Assembly (NCBI GenBank): GCA_947631755.1
Contig: CANRMO010000022.1
Span: 1 to 18,797 of the forward strand
Direction of reading: 5' to 3'
Source: an uncultured Lachnospiraceae bacterium
GTDB taxonomy: Bacteria; Bacillota; Clostridia; Lachnospirales; Lachnospiraceae
Length of the DNA: 18,797 nucleotides
Part shown: piece by piece, positions 7,594 to 14,844 of the stretch
Position numbering within the stretch: the stretch's first letter is position 1
How the letters are laid out: each line of letters opens with the position of its first letter
Notes under the pieces: model-generated
The model's input: only the letters and a program-made list of their open reading frames with translations
Databases searched by the model: none
Told to the model about the DNA's origin: nothing
Position numbers and translations under genes: made by a program

Positions 7594-8830
7594 GAGATAC
7601 GTTGTGGGGACAGAAAATCCATCAGAGAGACAACTTTTCTGGTGGAATATGGCTGGCAGCGCGGTTTATGCGCTGGCCTCTATGGTTTTAACCTATATGA
7701 CGATTCGCATGGTGGGGGCGCTGGAAGGGGGCATCTTTGCCATTGGGCTGACGCTTGCCCAGATGTTTGTCTATATCGCTTATTATGAGATGAGAAATTT
7801 TCAGGTGACAGACCCGAAAGCTGCGTATTCCTTTGCGGATTACCATGGGGTAAAGATTTTGAACTGCCTCATTATGATCGGTGTGTGTGCGTTGTACTGC
7901 TTTATAAAAAAATATGACGCCTATAAATTTCTGGTTGTAATGCTTGTCTGCCTGTACCGTATGTTAGACGGCTATGCGGATGTATTCGAGGCGGACTTCC
8001 ACAATTCCGGGCGCCTTGACCTGGCAGGAAAATCCATGTGTTTTCGCACGGTGCTCTCTGTCGCTGTGTATTTTATCCTGCTGTTCTTTACCCGCAGCCT
8101 GCTGTGGGCTATGTGCGGGGCGGTCATCAGCGGATTGCTGGGGATTTATGTGTACAATATTCTGGTTATGGGATGTGTGGGACACATCGCGGTCGGCTGG
8201 GATATAAAGAAAATGACTGGTATCTGGCGGGAGTGTTTTCCGCTCTTTCTGGGGATGTTCCTCTGGACATATCTGCTCAGCGCGTCAAGGATGGCGGTTG
8301 ATGATGTCATGACAAGTGATTACCAGTCTTATTATCAGGTGTTGTTTCTGCCGGTCTCTGTGATCAATCTGTTTGCCGGCTTTGTGATCCGTCCCAGTAT
8401 GGTCCAGCTGGCAGATTATCACGCAGACGGGGAACATAAACTTTTCTGGAAAAAGATTGGCGGCATATTGGGGCTTATCATGCTTTTTACCCTTGTGTGT
8501 ATGGCCGGCGCGTATGTTTGCGGCATCCCTGTTTTAAATGTGCTTGCAGGGTGTGATCTGTCGGAATTTCGTATGCTGTTTGTCTTTCTCATCTTTGCCG
8601 GAGGAATCAACGCGGCCGCGTATCTGCTGTATTCTGTCCTGCTTATATTCAGGAGCGGCGCCAGTGTACTCGCCGGATATGTGACGGCATCGGTGCTGGC
8701 ATTTCTGATCTCTGTGCGGATGGTCAGGAAATTTGCCCTGTGGGGGGCTGGCGCAAGTTATCTGATTTCCATATCGGTATTGGCGGTTATATTTGTGGTG
8801 TGCATTGTCGTGTTAGAAAAACGGAGATAG
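7586..8830 (+). CDS. Wzx-like polysaccharide flippase (MVF/MATE superfamily)
   Basis: A 414-residue integral membrane protein with about ten to twelve hydrophobic segments from start to end and no large soluble domain. Its length, its spacing of helices and its position among glycosyltransferases fit the O-antigen/capsule flippase (Wzx, PST) group, which moves undecaprenyl-diphosphate-linked glycans to the outer face. The N-terminal segment (QLFWWNMAGSAVYALASMVL) has the usual first-helix character of this group. The product is well diverged, so the call rests on topology and context more than on motifs. The ATG overlaps the DUF2304 gene; a GGAG lies about ten bases upstream. No ABC transporter of the TagGH type is visible in the window, so this is the only export candidate. 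Confidence 0.8.
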   Translation: MIERYVVGTENPSERQLFWWNMAGSAVYALASMVLTYMTIRMVGALEGGIFAIGLTLAQMFVYIAYYEMRNFQVTDPKAAYSFADYHGVKILNCLIMIGVCALYCFIKKYDAYKFLVVMLVCLYRMLDGYADVFEADFHNSGRLDLAGKSMCFRTVLSVAVYFILLFFTRSLLWAMCGAVISGLLGIYVYNILVMGCVGHIAVGWDIKKMTGIWRECFPLFLGMFLWTYLLSASRMAVDDVMTSDYQSYYQVLFLPVSVINLFAGFVIRPSMVQLADYHADGEHKLFWKKIGGILGLIMLFTLVCMAGAYVCGIPVLNVLAGCDLSEFRMLFVFLIFAGGINAAAYLLYSVLLIFRSGASVLAGYVTASVLAFLISVRMVRKFALWGAGASYLISISVLAVIFVVCIVVLEKRR

Positions 8831-8845
8831 AGTAGGAGTGATCAC

Positions 8846-11038
8846 ATGGATGATACAAAGAGAAAAGAAGAGATATTTACGCAGTATAAGAATACTCTCT
8901 CGGGGAAGCTGCCATATGCCCGGACACATGTGGAATACCGGGAACCGGGGAGGATCTCTTTTGACTTAAAAGATGCTTTTTTTGCTTTTCGGGAAGAAGA
9001 CGGCTGCCTGGATGTTGATATCAGCCAGGCGGAAAAAATATATCTGTTTCTGACCTGTGGCGGGAATGCTATTCTGAGGGAACTTGAGTGTGAGGCCGGT
9101 GTGTATGGGGCAGATCTGCCACAGCTCAGCGAGTACGTGGAATTTAGCGATAACCGTCTGACGTGGCTTATGTATATTGTCACAGAGAGATGTGGACGAT
9201 ACGATATTTACCGGATCAAGGAGAGCGGTGAGAACCGCCGGCCGACAAAGCGCGGGAAAGATCTGTATTACGACCGGCAAAACCAGTATTTCCCGCCCTA
9301 TGAAGAGTTCCAGGTGATGGGGAAAGATATGGTATCGCAGATGTATATTTCTGTGAACGGCAATTATTCGATCATGGTGGTCAAAAAGGAGGACCGCTAT
9401 CTGTCGCAGTTTGTCGTGAATTGTTATAAGGTCAGGATTCGGGGAAAGCGTCTGGCCATTCATGTGAAGACGGCCCACAGGGACAAAAAATGGGTGGGTT
9501 TTTTGCTCACGGAGTCCAATATCAGAAATGAGGAAAAGAGAAGATATTTTATTCCTATCCAGTCTGTCCGGGAAAATTCGGAGGGCGGGATCTCCATGAA
9601 AGCGGTGGCAGACATCAGCGGGTTCTCCCTGAGGCCGCTGACATGGTATTTTAATGCTGTCTTTGAGGAGGACGGCTATCAGTACCGGGTAAATATAAAG
9701 GTCGGGATCTGGCGTTTTAACAAGCTCTACTGCGGATTTTTCAGCACGGGCATATACGAAGACGGCGAACAGAACATCTTTTTTCCCTATCGCACGCAGA
9801 CCGGTTCACTTGCGTTTAAGTTCCGAAAAAAGACAGACGCAGATTCCTTTGGAGTCCGCATGAGGGAGCGTCTGGCTGTCCGCCTGTATCCTTTTGTCAA
9901 AAAGAGAATGGAGAGGGAGAATATCTATCTTGTCTATGAAAAATACAGTGAGATGGCAGAGGACAACGGCTACTATTTTTTCCGGTATTGCATGGAACAC
10001 CACATGGAACAGGAGCTTTGCTGCCGGATGTGTTATGTGATCGATAAGCATGCGCCAGATTATGAAAAAGTAAGGCAATATGGGAAACATGTGATCCCGT
10101 TTCTGAGTTTCCGGTATTTTCTCAATATGCTGGCGGCGAAACTGCTCATCAGCTCGGACAATAAGCTGCACGATTTTATATGGGATCCCATGCCGAGCCT
10201 GATACCGGAAGTGATCGCGAGAAAGAACCATGTTTTTCTCCAGCACGGTGTGACGGCGCTGAAAAAAGTAAAAAATGTGTTTGACAATAAGGGAAAGTAT
10301 GCCACGGATCTGTTTATTGTCACATCGGAACAGGAGAAAAAGATTATTTCCAGATACTATCACTACCCGGAGGAAAAGATTGCTGTCACTGGTTTTTCCC
10401 GCTGGGATGTGCTGCGGGACATGTCCGGGGAGAAAAAAGAAATTCTCGTGATGCCTACGTGGCGCGTCGGGCTGGATAATGTCACAGAGGAGGAATTTTG
10501 CCAGAGTGAGTATTTCCAGAAGTACAGAGAATTTTTAAACTCCCCGAAACTCAAAAAGGTATTGGAAGACAATGACGCCTACGTGTGCTTTTATATCCAC
10601 CCCAAGATGAGGGAGTATTTTGGCAGCTTTTCCAGCGGGCTGGACAGAGTGTCCTTTGTGTCCTTTGGTGAGAGGCAGTTAAATGAACTGATCATGCGGT
10701 GCAGGATGCTGGTCACGGATTATTCCAGTGTCTCATGGGATGTCTTTTACCAGAAAAAACCCGTGCTTTTTTATCAGTTTGACCTGGAGCAGTACAAGAA
10801 GAAAAACGGAAGTTTTATCAATCTGGAAACAGATCTTTTCGGGGACAGGGCAGAGGATCTGGATGGGCTGCTCCGGTTAATAGACGAGACGGTAAAGAGC
10901 GGTTTTGCAGTGAGAGAGCAGTATGCGGCTCTGTATGAAGACAGTTTTGCGTATGTAGATGATGAGAACAGCAGGCGGATCTGCGATGAGATCAAGGGGC
11001 GGACCTGGGAGGCAAAGGCTGAAAAGAGATATGTGTGA
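8846..11038 (+). CDS. TagF/TarL-like CDP-polyol glycerophosphotransferase or ribitolphosphotransferase
   Basis: The 730-residue protein ends in a typical glycerophosphotransferase domain (about 355-705), a GT-B-like fold. Visible motifs are FLQHGVT with QHG at 466-468, GFSRWD, PTWR at 537-540, IHPK at 584-587, and TDYSSVSWDVFY from 624 followed by KKPVLFYQFD. These match the CDP-alcohol binding region and active-site histidines of TagF-type enzymes. They transfer glycerol- or ribitol-phosphate units from CDP-glycerol or CDP-ribitol onto a lipid-linked glycan at the inner membrane face. TarI and TarJ homologues about 3 kb away point to CDP-ribitol as donor, but sequence alone does not separate the two. 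The first 350 residues are beta-rich, without recognisable motifs. The start at 8846 follows AGGAG with a seven-base gap. It is the last gene of the run, before a hairpin terminator. Confidence 0.92.
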   Translation: MDDTKRKEEIFTQYKNTLSGKLPYARTHVEYREPGRISFDLKDAFFAFREEDGCLDVDISQAEKIYLFLTCGGNAILRELECEAGVYGADLPQLSEYVEFSDNRLTWLMYIVTERCGRYDIYRIKESGENRRPTKRGKDLYYDRQNQYFPPYEEFQVMGKDMVSQMYISVNGNYSIMVVKKEDRYLSQFVVNCYKVRIRGKRLAIHVKTAHRDKKWVGFLLTESNIRNEEKRRYFIPIQSVRENSEGGISMKAVADISGFSLRPLTWYFNAVFEEDGYQYRVNIKVGIWRFNKLYCGFFSTGIYEDGEQNIFFPYRTQTGSLAFKFRKKTDADSFGVRMRERLAVRLYPFVKKRMERENIYLVYEKYSEMAEDNGYYFFRYCMEHHMEQELCCRMCYVIDKHAPDYEKVRQYGKHVIPFLSFRYFLNMLAAKLLISSDNKLHDFIWDPMPSLIPEVIARKNHVFLQHGVTALKKVKNVFDNKGKYATDLFIVTSEQEKKIISRYYHYPEEKIAVTGFSRWDVLRDMSGEKKEILVMPTWRVGLDNVTEEEFCQSEYFQKYREFLNSPKLKKVLEDNDAYVCFYIHPKMREYFGSFSSGLDRVSFVSFGERQLNELIMRCRMLVTDYSSVSWDVFYQKKPVLFYQFDLEQYKKKNGSFINLETDLFGDRAEDLDGLLRLIDETVKSGFAVREQYAALYEDSFAYVDDENSRRICDEIKGRTWEAKAEKRYV

Positions 11039-11040
11039 CA

Positions 11041-11089
11041 GCCCGGGGCAGATTGCGGAGTTAGATGGTAAGAGAGAGAACCCCCGGGC
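11041..11089. repeat. Interrupted inverted repeat pairing with the terminator loop
   Basis: GCCCGGGG at 11041-11048 is the exact reverse complement of CCCCGGGC at 11082-11089, which is the loop of the terminator hairpin. In RNA this could form a pseudoknot or a competing stem. Because the core CCCGGG is self-complementary, chance is a real possibility. Confidence 0.5.
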
Positions 11090-11097
11090 GTTCTCTT
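11074..11097. terminator. Hairpin terminator between convergent genes
   Basis: Left arm 11074-11081 (GAGAGAAC) pairs with right arm 11090-11097 (GTTCTCTT) with one G-T pair, around an eight-base C/G-rich loop. T-rich sequence follows on the + strand, and the opposite strand also reads a pyrimidine-rich tract, so it may stop both the TagF-like and the DHHW transcripts. The right arm includes the first two bases of the TAA stop of the DHHW gene. Confidence 0.72.
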
Positions 11098-12493
11098 AAT
11101 ATTTTATTTCTAGTTCCTCTGCCTGTGCTCCCGATTTGTCTGTAACCTGGACAGTAAATGTTCCCTTTTCAATCTCGGGCAATGTGTAGATCACGCCTTC
11201 TTCCCGCAGCGGTTCTTTCCGCACGAGCACTGGTTCGCTGGCGGAGGCCTCACGCTTATAGAGCTTCACTTCATAGCCCTCTGTGTCGGAGACCACCGGG
11301 CGGATGCAAAGCCTTTTATTTTCCGCCCCCCATTTTTCGAGGAGGCAGGAGACATAGGACATTTTAAAATTTTCCAGTTCCCGCAGGTTTCTCTCTGTAT
11401 ACTCCAACACAACAACATCCGAATCGTAATCAAAAATCTGTTCCTGGGTGTACACATTTCGGCTGATAAAATAACTGTTTTGGTACAGTGTTGACATATG
11501 CTGTGACAGGGCGGATGCAAAGGAATCTCTCAGAACAAAAAGATTTTCCTCTTTTCCCTCTGTCTGGTATATGATCGAGGTGTGGTAGTCCCAGTTGATC
11601 AGATTGGTCTTTTCTTCCCCGTAACCGGAGATGTCATAATCCGTATCCTTATCCTTTATGGGCATTCCGAGCATGTTGGTCAGATCCGAGTCAGAGAACG
11701 TATACTTTTTGCGGGAGACGTTTTCCATTTCCGGGAGATCTTTTCCCAGTGCATTTGCCAGAGCGTCAGCTCCTATATAGGCGCCTGCGGTATTCCAGTG
11801 GGTATCCAGTTCGTGGTAGAGAACCATGTCGCTGTATTTTGCCTTCGCGGATTTCAATTCTTCTGTCGGGAACACGACTTTGATATCGGTGTGCCTGTCC
11901 AGATAGCTGACCAGCTGTTCCGCCGGGGAACGCCCGGGCTCTGGCGTGTAGTAATCCGGCAGATATTCAGGATATATGGTGGCCTTGTTTGGCGGGATAA
12001 AAAGTACCAGTTCCATGCCCTGGCTGCGGAGGAGATCCCGGCAGTGGGTCAGGTTTTCCGCAATCTGTTTCAACTGGCCGCGCGTGAATTTCCAGACGCC
12101 CAGTGAGGATTCAACAGAATCCCTGTAAAACAGCCAGTCATCCTTACCCGGTATGACGTCCTCATTGACTGACTGGTGAAACAGGTGATAGTTTAGCTGG
12201 CTGTTCAGTTTTGTCAGCAGTTTTCTGTACGGCAGGGAGGTGTTGTAGAAATTTTCATACTGCGCCGGATAAGTCTTGTAATTGTCCAGCGTCAGCGCCG
12301 GTCTCACAGGTGTTTCTTCGGTGGTACCGGCTGCCGTGTCGACATAGTTTCCTCTGTAAAAATAGGTATAAGACGCATTCCGCTGTCCGTAATCAAGGCT
12401 GCTCAGAAAATCATCTCCCAAAAAACTGGTGACGGATGAGCAGCTGATTAAGATCATGAAAACAACGATCCAGATAACAGATTTTTTTCTCAT
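11096..12493 (-). CDS. AlgX/AlgJ-like (DHHW) SGNH-fold O-acetylation protein
   Basis: The 465-residue product starts with a short basic stretch and a hydrophobic signal-anchor (about 5-22), so the rest should be extracytoplasmic. It has PGKDDWLFYRD near residue 117, D230-T-H232-W within ELDTHWN, and S324 within LRDSF. The D-x-H and later serine, about 94 residues apart, reproduce the catalytic arrangement known for AlgX and AlgJ, which help acetylate alginate. It lies directly downstream of an MBOAT gene, with which such proteins act: the MBOAT protein brings acyl groups across the membrane and the SGNH protein places them on the polymer. The frame also allows a GTG start at 12505, but AGGAAG at 12505-12510 overlaps that codon, so the ATG at 12493 is preferred. 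The C-terminal 70 residues look like a small beta domain. Confidence 0.88.
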   Translation of the reverse strand: MRKKSVIWIVVFMILISCSSVTSFLGDDFLSSLDYGQRNASYTYFYRGNYVDTAAGTTEETPVRPALTLDNYKTYPAQYENFYNTSLPYRKLLTKLNSQLNYHLFHQSVNEDVIPGKDDWLFYRDSVESSLGVWKFTRGQLKQIAENLTHCRDLLRSQGMELVLFIPPNKATIYPEYLPDYYTPEPGRSPAEQLVSYLDRHTDIKVVFPTEELKSAKAKYSDMVLYHELDTHWNTAGAYIGADALANALGKDLPEMENVSRKKYTFSDSDLTNMLGMPIKDKDTDYDISGYGEEKTNLINWDYHTSIIYQTEGKEENLFVLRDSFASALSQHMSTLYQNSYFISRNVYTQEQIFDYDSDVVVLEYTERNLRELENFKMSYVSCLLEKWGAENKRLCIRPVVSDTEGYEVKLYKREASASEPVLVRKEPLREEGVIYTLPEIEKGTFTVQVTDKSGAQAEELEIKY

Positions 12494-12504
12494 GGCGTTG
12501 GTCA

Positions 12505-12510
12505 CTTCCT
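12505..12510 (-). promoter_or_regulatory. Ribosome binding site deciding the DHHW-gene start
   Basis: AGGAAG read on the minus strand ends about eleven bases before the ATG at 12493. It overlaps the alternative GTG at 12505 and so argues against that start. Confidence 0.5.
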
Positions 12511-13902
12511 TTAGAATCGAAAATAAATAAAGGGGTTATAGCTGTTGCCTGCGAGCATGGAGATACAGAGGATAAACAGTGCACAGCAGAGCCCCAGCTC
12601 AAAATAAGAATATTTTAAGTGGCAGATATTGCTTTTTTCCGCCAGTTTCTGTATCAGTCCGCTGCCGATGATCCCAGCGGCGGCGAAAAATAATGTGCCG
12701 GGAGGGATTATTTCATGATATAGGACAGAGGTGTGGGTATAGTTCCACGGCAGTACCATCCGTTTCACAAAGGACAGAGCCTGTCCGATTGTGTCTGCCC
12801 GGAACAGAACCCAGCCGAAATTAACGGTCAAAAGCGCATAGATATGTCCCAGTCCCCGGTGTTTTTCAAAAATGTTTTTTAATCCGAGCCGCTCTAAGAC
12901 CGAGAAAAAACCATGATAGAGTCCCCAGAGGATAAAGGTCACGCCCGCCCCGTGCCAAAGGCCGGTGACAAAGAATACAATGCCAAGGTTCAGATAGGTT
13001 CTGAATTTTCCTTTCCGGTTTCCGCCCAGTGGGATGTAGATGTATTCCCGGAACCATGAGCTGAGCGATATGTGCCATTTTCTCCAGAAATCTTGTATTG
13101 AATAGGATGTATAGGGGTACAGGAAATTTTCCTGAAATTCAAACCCAAACATTTTTCCGAGCCCGATCGCCATGTCGGAATAACCAGAAAAATCATAGTA
13201 GATCTGGAGCGTATAAAAAATGGCGGCAATCCATGCCATCCAACCGGTCAGATCCTGTTTGTCAAGGGCATAGAGCTGATCGACGGTTTTGGCGAGCGTA
13301 TTGGCGATGATAACTTTTTTCCCGAGGCCGTACAGGAACCTCCGGATGCCGGTAGCCATTTTCTCCGGAGATGATCTGCGGTTCTGCAGCTGCTCATTGA
13401 TATCCCGGTATTTGACAATGGGGCCGGCGATGAGCTGTGGGAAAAATGAGATGTACAGGGCGAGGCTGATAATATTTTTCTGCGCCTTGTATTCTCCGCG
13501 ATATAGGTCAATTATATAGGACAGTATCTGGAATGTAAAGAAAGAGATTCCGATAGGAAGCGAGATCTCCCTGTGGTCCAGTGAGGTGTGGAAGATACTG
13601 TTGGCCGTGTCAATAATGAAATTAAAATATTTATAATACCCCAGAAGTGCCACATTGAAAATGATATCTGCGATTAAGATCAGTTTTTTGTGTCGTGGCA
13701 TCCGGTCCATCATCAGGCCGGCAAGCCAGTTTACCAGGACGGAAAGGATCATCAACAAGATGTAGACGGGTTCGCCCCATGCGTAAAATATCAGACTGGC
13801 GATCAGGAGCAGAACATTTTTGTATCTGTCCCGGATCAGATAATACCCAATGATCGTGACTGGAAGAAACAGCCATAAAAACAGCATGGATGAAAAAACC
13901 AT
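12511..13902 (-). CDS. MBOAT-family O-acyltransferase (AlgI/DltB-like)
   Basis: The product is 463 residues, the usual length for AlgI/PatA-type MBOAT proteins, with many membrane segments. The family signature is present: WRKWHISLSSWFREYIYIPL, then a GLWHGAG motif containing the invariant histidine (residue 317) and a second histidine in GLYHGFF (residue 330). It passes acyl groups, usually acetyl, from a cytoplasmic donor across the membrane for O-acylation of surface polymers. The D-alanylation enzyme DltB is related, but no dltA, dltC or dltD genes are near and the partner is AlgX-like, so O-acetylation is the better guess. The start follows AGGGAG by about nine bases. The next gene starts 18 bases after its stop, so the two should be co-transcribed. 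Confidence 0.94.
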   Translation of the reverse strand: MVFSSMLFLWLFLPVTIIGYYLIRDRYKNVLLLIASLIFYAWGEPVYILLMILSVLVNWLAGLMMDRMPRHKKLILIADIIFNVALLGYYKYFNFIIDTANSIFHTSLDHREISLPIGISFFTFQILSYIIDLYRGEYKAQKNIISLALYISFFPQLIAGPIVKYRDINEQLQNRRSSPEKMATGIRRFLYGLGKKVIIANTLAKTVDQLYALDKQDLTGWMAWIAAIFYTLQIYYDFSGYSDMAIGLGKMFGFEFQENFLYPYTSYSIQDFWRKWHISLSSWFREYIYIPLGGNRKGKFRTYLNLGIVFFVTGLWHGAGVTFILWGLYHGFFSVLERLGLKNIFEKHRGLGHIYALLTVNFGWVLFRADTIGQALSFVKRMVLPWNYTHTSVLYHEIIPPGTLFFAAAGIIGSGLIQKLAEKSNICHLKYSYFELGLCCALFILCISMLAGNSYNPFIYFRF

Positions 13903-13991
13903 AAAAATTCTCTCCCTTTGTACATTTCAAACAGTTTAATATTTTTGTAAAACATGCTTTTTTATGATAACAGGAAAGATTTTAAAAATCA

Positions 13992-14020
13992 AGTATAATC
14001 AGCAATAAAGTGTGCCGGAA
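13992..14020 (-). promoter_or_regulatory. Candidate divergent promoter for the MBOAT-DHHW unit
   Basis: On the minus strand a TATACT -10 box (13992-13997) is preceded, 17 bases upstream, by a weak -35 (TTCCGG at 14015-14020). The -35 falls in the left arm of the inverted repeat at 14015-14040. The -35 match is poor, so activity would be low or need an activator. An expected leader of about 80 bases precedes the MBOAT start. Confidence 0.38.
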
Positions 14021-14040
14021 TGTAACAATTGACATTCCGG
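14015..14040. promoter_or_regulatory. Perfect 9+9 inverted repeat, candidate operator
   Basis: CCGGAATGT (14015-14023), an 8-base spacer, then ACATTCCGG (14032-14040). The right arm overlaps half of the TTGACA -35 box of the tarI-type promoter, and the left arm covers the weak -35 of the opposing promoter. Being upstream of both expected transcript starts, it should act as DNA, for example as a repressor or activator site. No regulator gene is seen in the window. Confidence 0.65.
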
Positions 14041-14057
14041 GCGGGAGAGTTTATACT
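14029..14057 (+). promoter_or_regulatory. Near-consensus housekeeping promoter for the TarI-TarJ unit
   Basis: TTGACA at 14029-14034, a 17-base spacer, and TATACT at 14052-14057. This is the best promoter match in the window. A transcript start near 14064 would give a leader of roughly 57 bases before the ATG at 14121. Confidence 0.8.
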
Positions 14058-14108
14058 CAGAATTGTTTAAAACATGGGAAAAATGTAAACGATAAATGTT
14101 ACAAAACT

Positions 14109-14114
14109 GGAGGA
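14109..14114 (+). promoter_or_regulatory. Ribosome binding site deciding the TarI start
   Basis: GGAGGA six bases before the ATG at 14121. The open frame extends upstream to 14010, but that part covers the promoter region and has no protein homology that I recognise. Confidence 0.75.
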
Positions 14115-14120
14115 TTAGAG

Positions 14121-14840
14121 ATGATATTTGGAGTTTTACTTGCGGGCGGTATCGGGAGCCGCATGGGAAATGCAGAAAAACCGAAACAGTACCTGAACAT
14201 TGCAGGGAAACCGATCATTATTCACACGATCGAGAAGTTTTATATCAATGAGAAGTTTGACAAACTTTATGTTGTGTGCCCTGCCCAGTGGATCAGCCAC
14301 ACAAAAAATCTGATTCGCAGATATATCGGAGAGACCGGCCATATCATGGTGATCCAGGGCGGCGATACGAGAAATGAGACGATCATGAATGCGATCCGCC
14401 AGATTGAGAGCGAGTATGAGGTGGATGACGATACGATCATTGTCACTCACGATTCCGTGCGCCCCTTTGTGACTCACCGGATGATCGAGGAAAACATTGA
14501 GTATGCGATAAAGTATGGCGCCTGTGATACGGTGGTTCCAGCCACGGATACGATTGTCCAGAGCGATGACAAAAAAATAATCTCAACAGTTCCGGACCGG
14601 AGCAGGATGTATCAGGGGCAGACACCTCAGAGTTTCCGGCTAAAAAAGCTGAGGGAACTGTACGAGTCGCTGTCAGAGGACGAGAAAAAGACTTTGACGG
14701 ATGCCGCGAAGATATTTGTTATGAAGGGCGAGAAAGTTTATCTGGTGGATGGCGAAGTCTCAAATATCAAGATCACGTATCCCTATGATCTCAAAGTGGC
14801 TGAGATTCTCATCAAAGACGAGTGCCGGGAGGAAGAATAG
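14121..14840 (+). CDS. tarI: Ribitol-5-phosphate cytidylyltransferase (TarI-like)
   Basis: The 239-residue product is a nucleotidyltransferase of the IspD/TarI group: LLAGGIGSRMG at 6-16 with PKQY at 21-24, HDSVRPF at 110-116, GQTPQSF at 166-172, and NIKITYPYDLK at 215-225. TarI joins CTP and D-ribitol 5-phosphate to give CDP-ribitol. IspD of isoprenoid synthesis shares these motifs, but the very next gene is a TarJ homologue, and the length matches TarI, so CDP-ribitol synthesis is strongly favoured. The start at 14121 is set by a GGAGGA site. It lies behind the strongest promoter of the window and probably forms a two-gene unit with tarJ. Confidence 0.9.
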   Translation: MIFGVLLAGGIGSRMGNAEKPKQYLNIAGKPIIIHTIEKFYINEKFDKLYVVCPAQWISHTKNLIRRYIGETGHIMVIQGGDTRNETIMNAIRQIESEYEVDDDTIIVTHDSVRPFVTHRMIEENIEYAIKYGACDTVVPATDTIVQSDDKKIISTVPDRSRMYQGQTPQSFRLKKLRELYESLSEDEKKTLTDAAKIFVMKGEKVYLVDGEVSNIKITYPYDLKVAEILIKDECREEE

Positions 14841-14844
14841 AGAG

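Noticed and set aside
11582..12106. A 174-residue open frame on the plus strand
   Set aside because: It is antisense to the well-supported DHHW gene, including its catalytic DTHW region.
12511..13902. DltB of D-alanylation
   Set aside because: The downstream partner is AlgX/AlgJ-like and no dltA, dltC or dltD gene is present.
13994..13999. A perfect TATAAT on the plus strand upstream of tarI
   Set aside because: There is no -35-like hexamer at proper spacing; the TTGACA/TATACT pair downstream is far better.
14010..14120. N-terminal extension of TarI from an upstream ATG at 14010
   Set aside because: It would cover the promoter and inverted repeat, and the strong ribosome site points to 14121.
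14121..14840. IspD of isoprenoid synthesis
   Set aside because: The motifs are shared, but the adjacent TarJ homologue and TagF-like gene favour TarI; IspD activity is not excluded.
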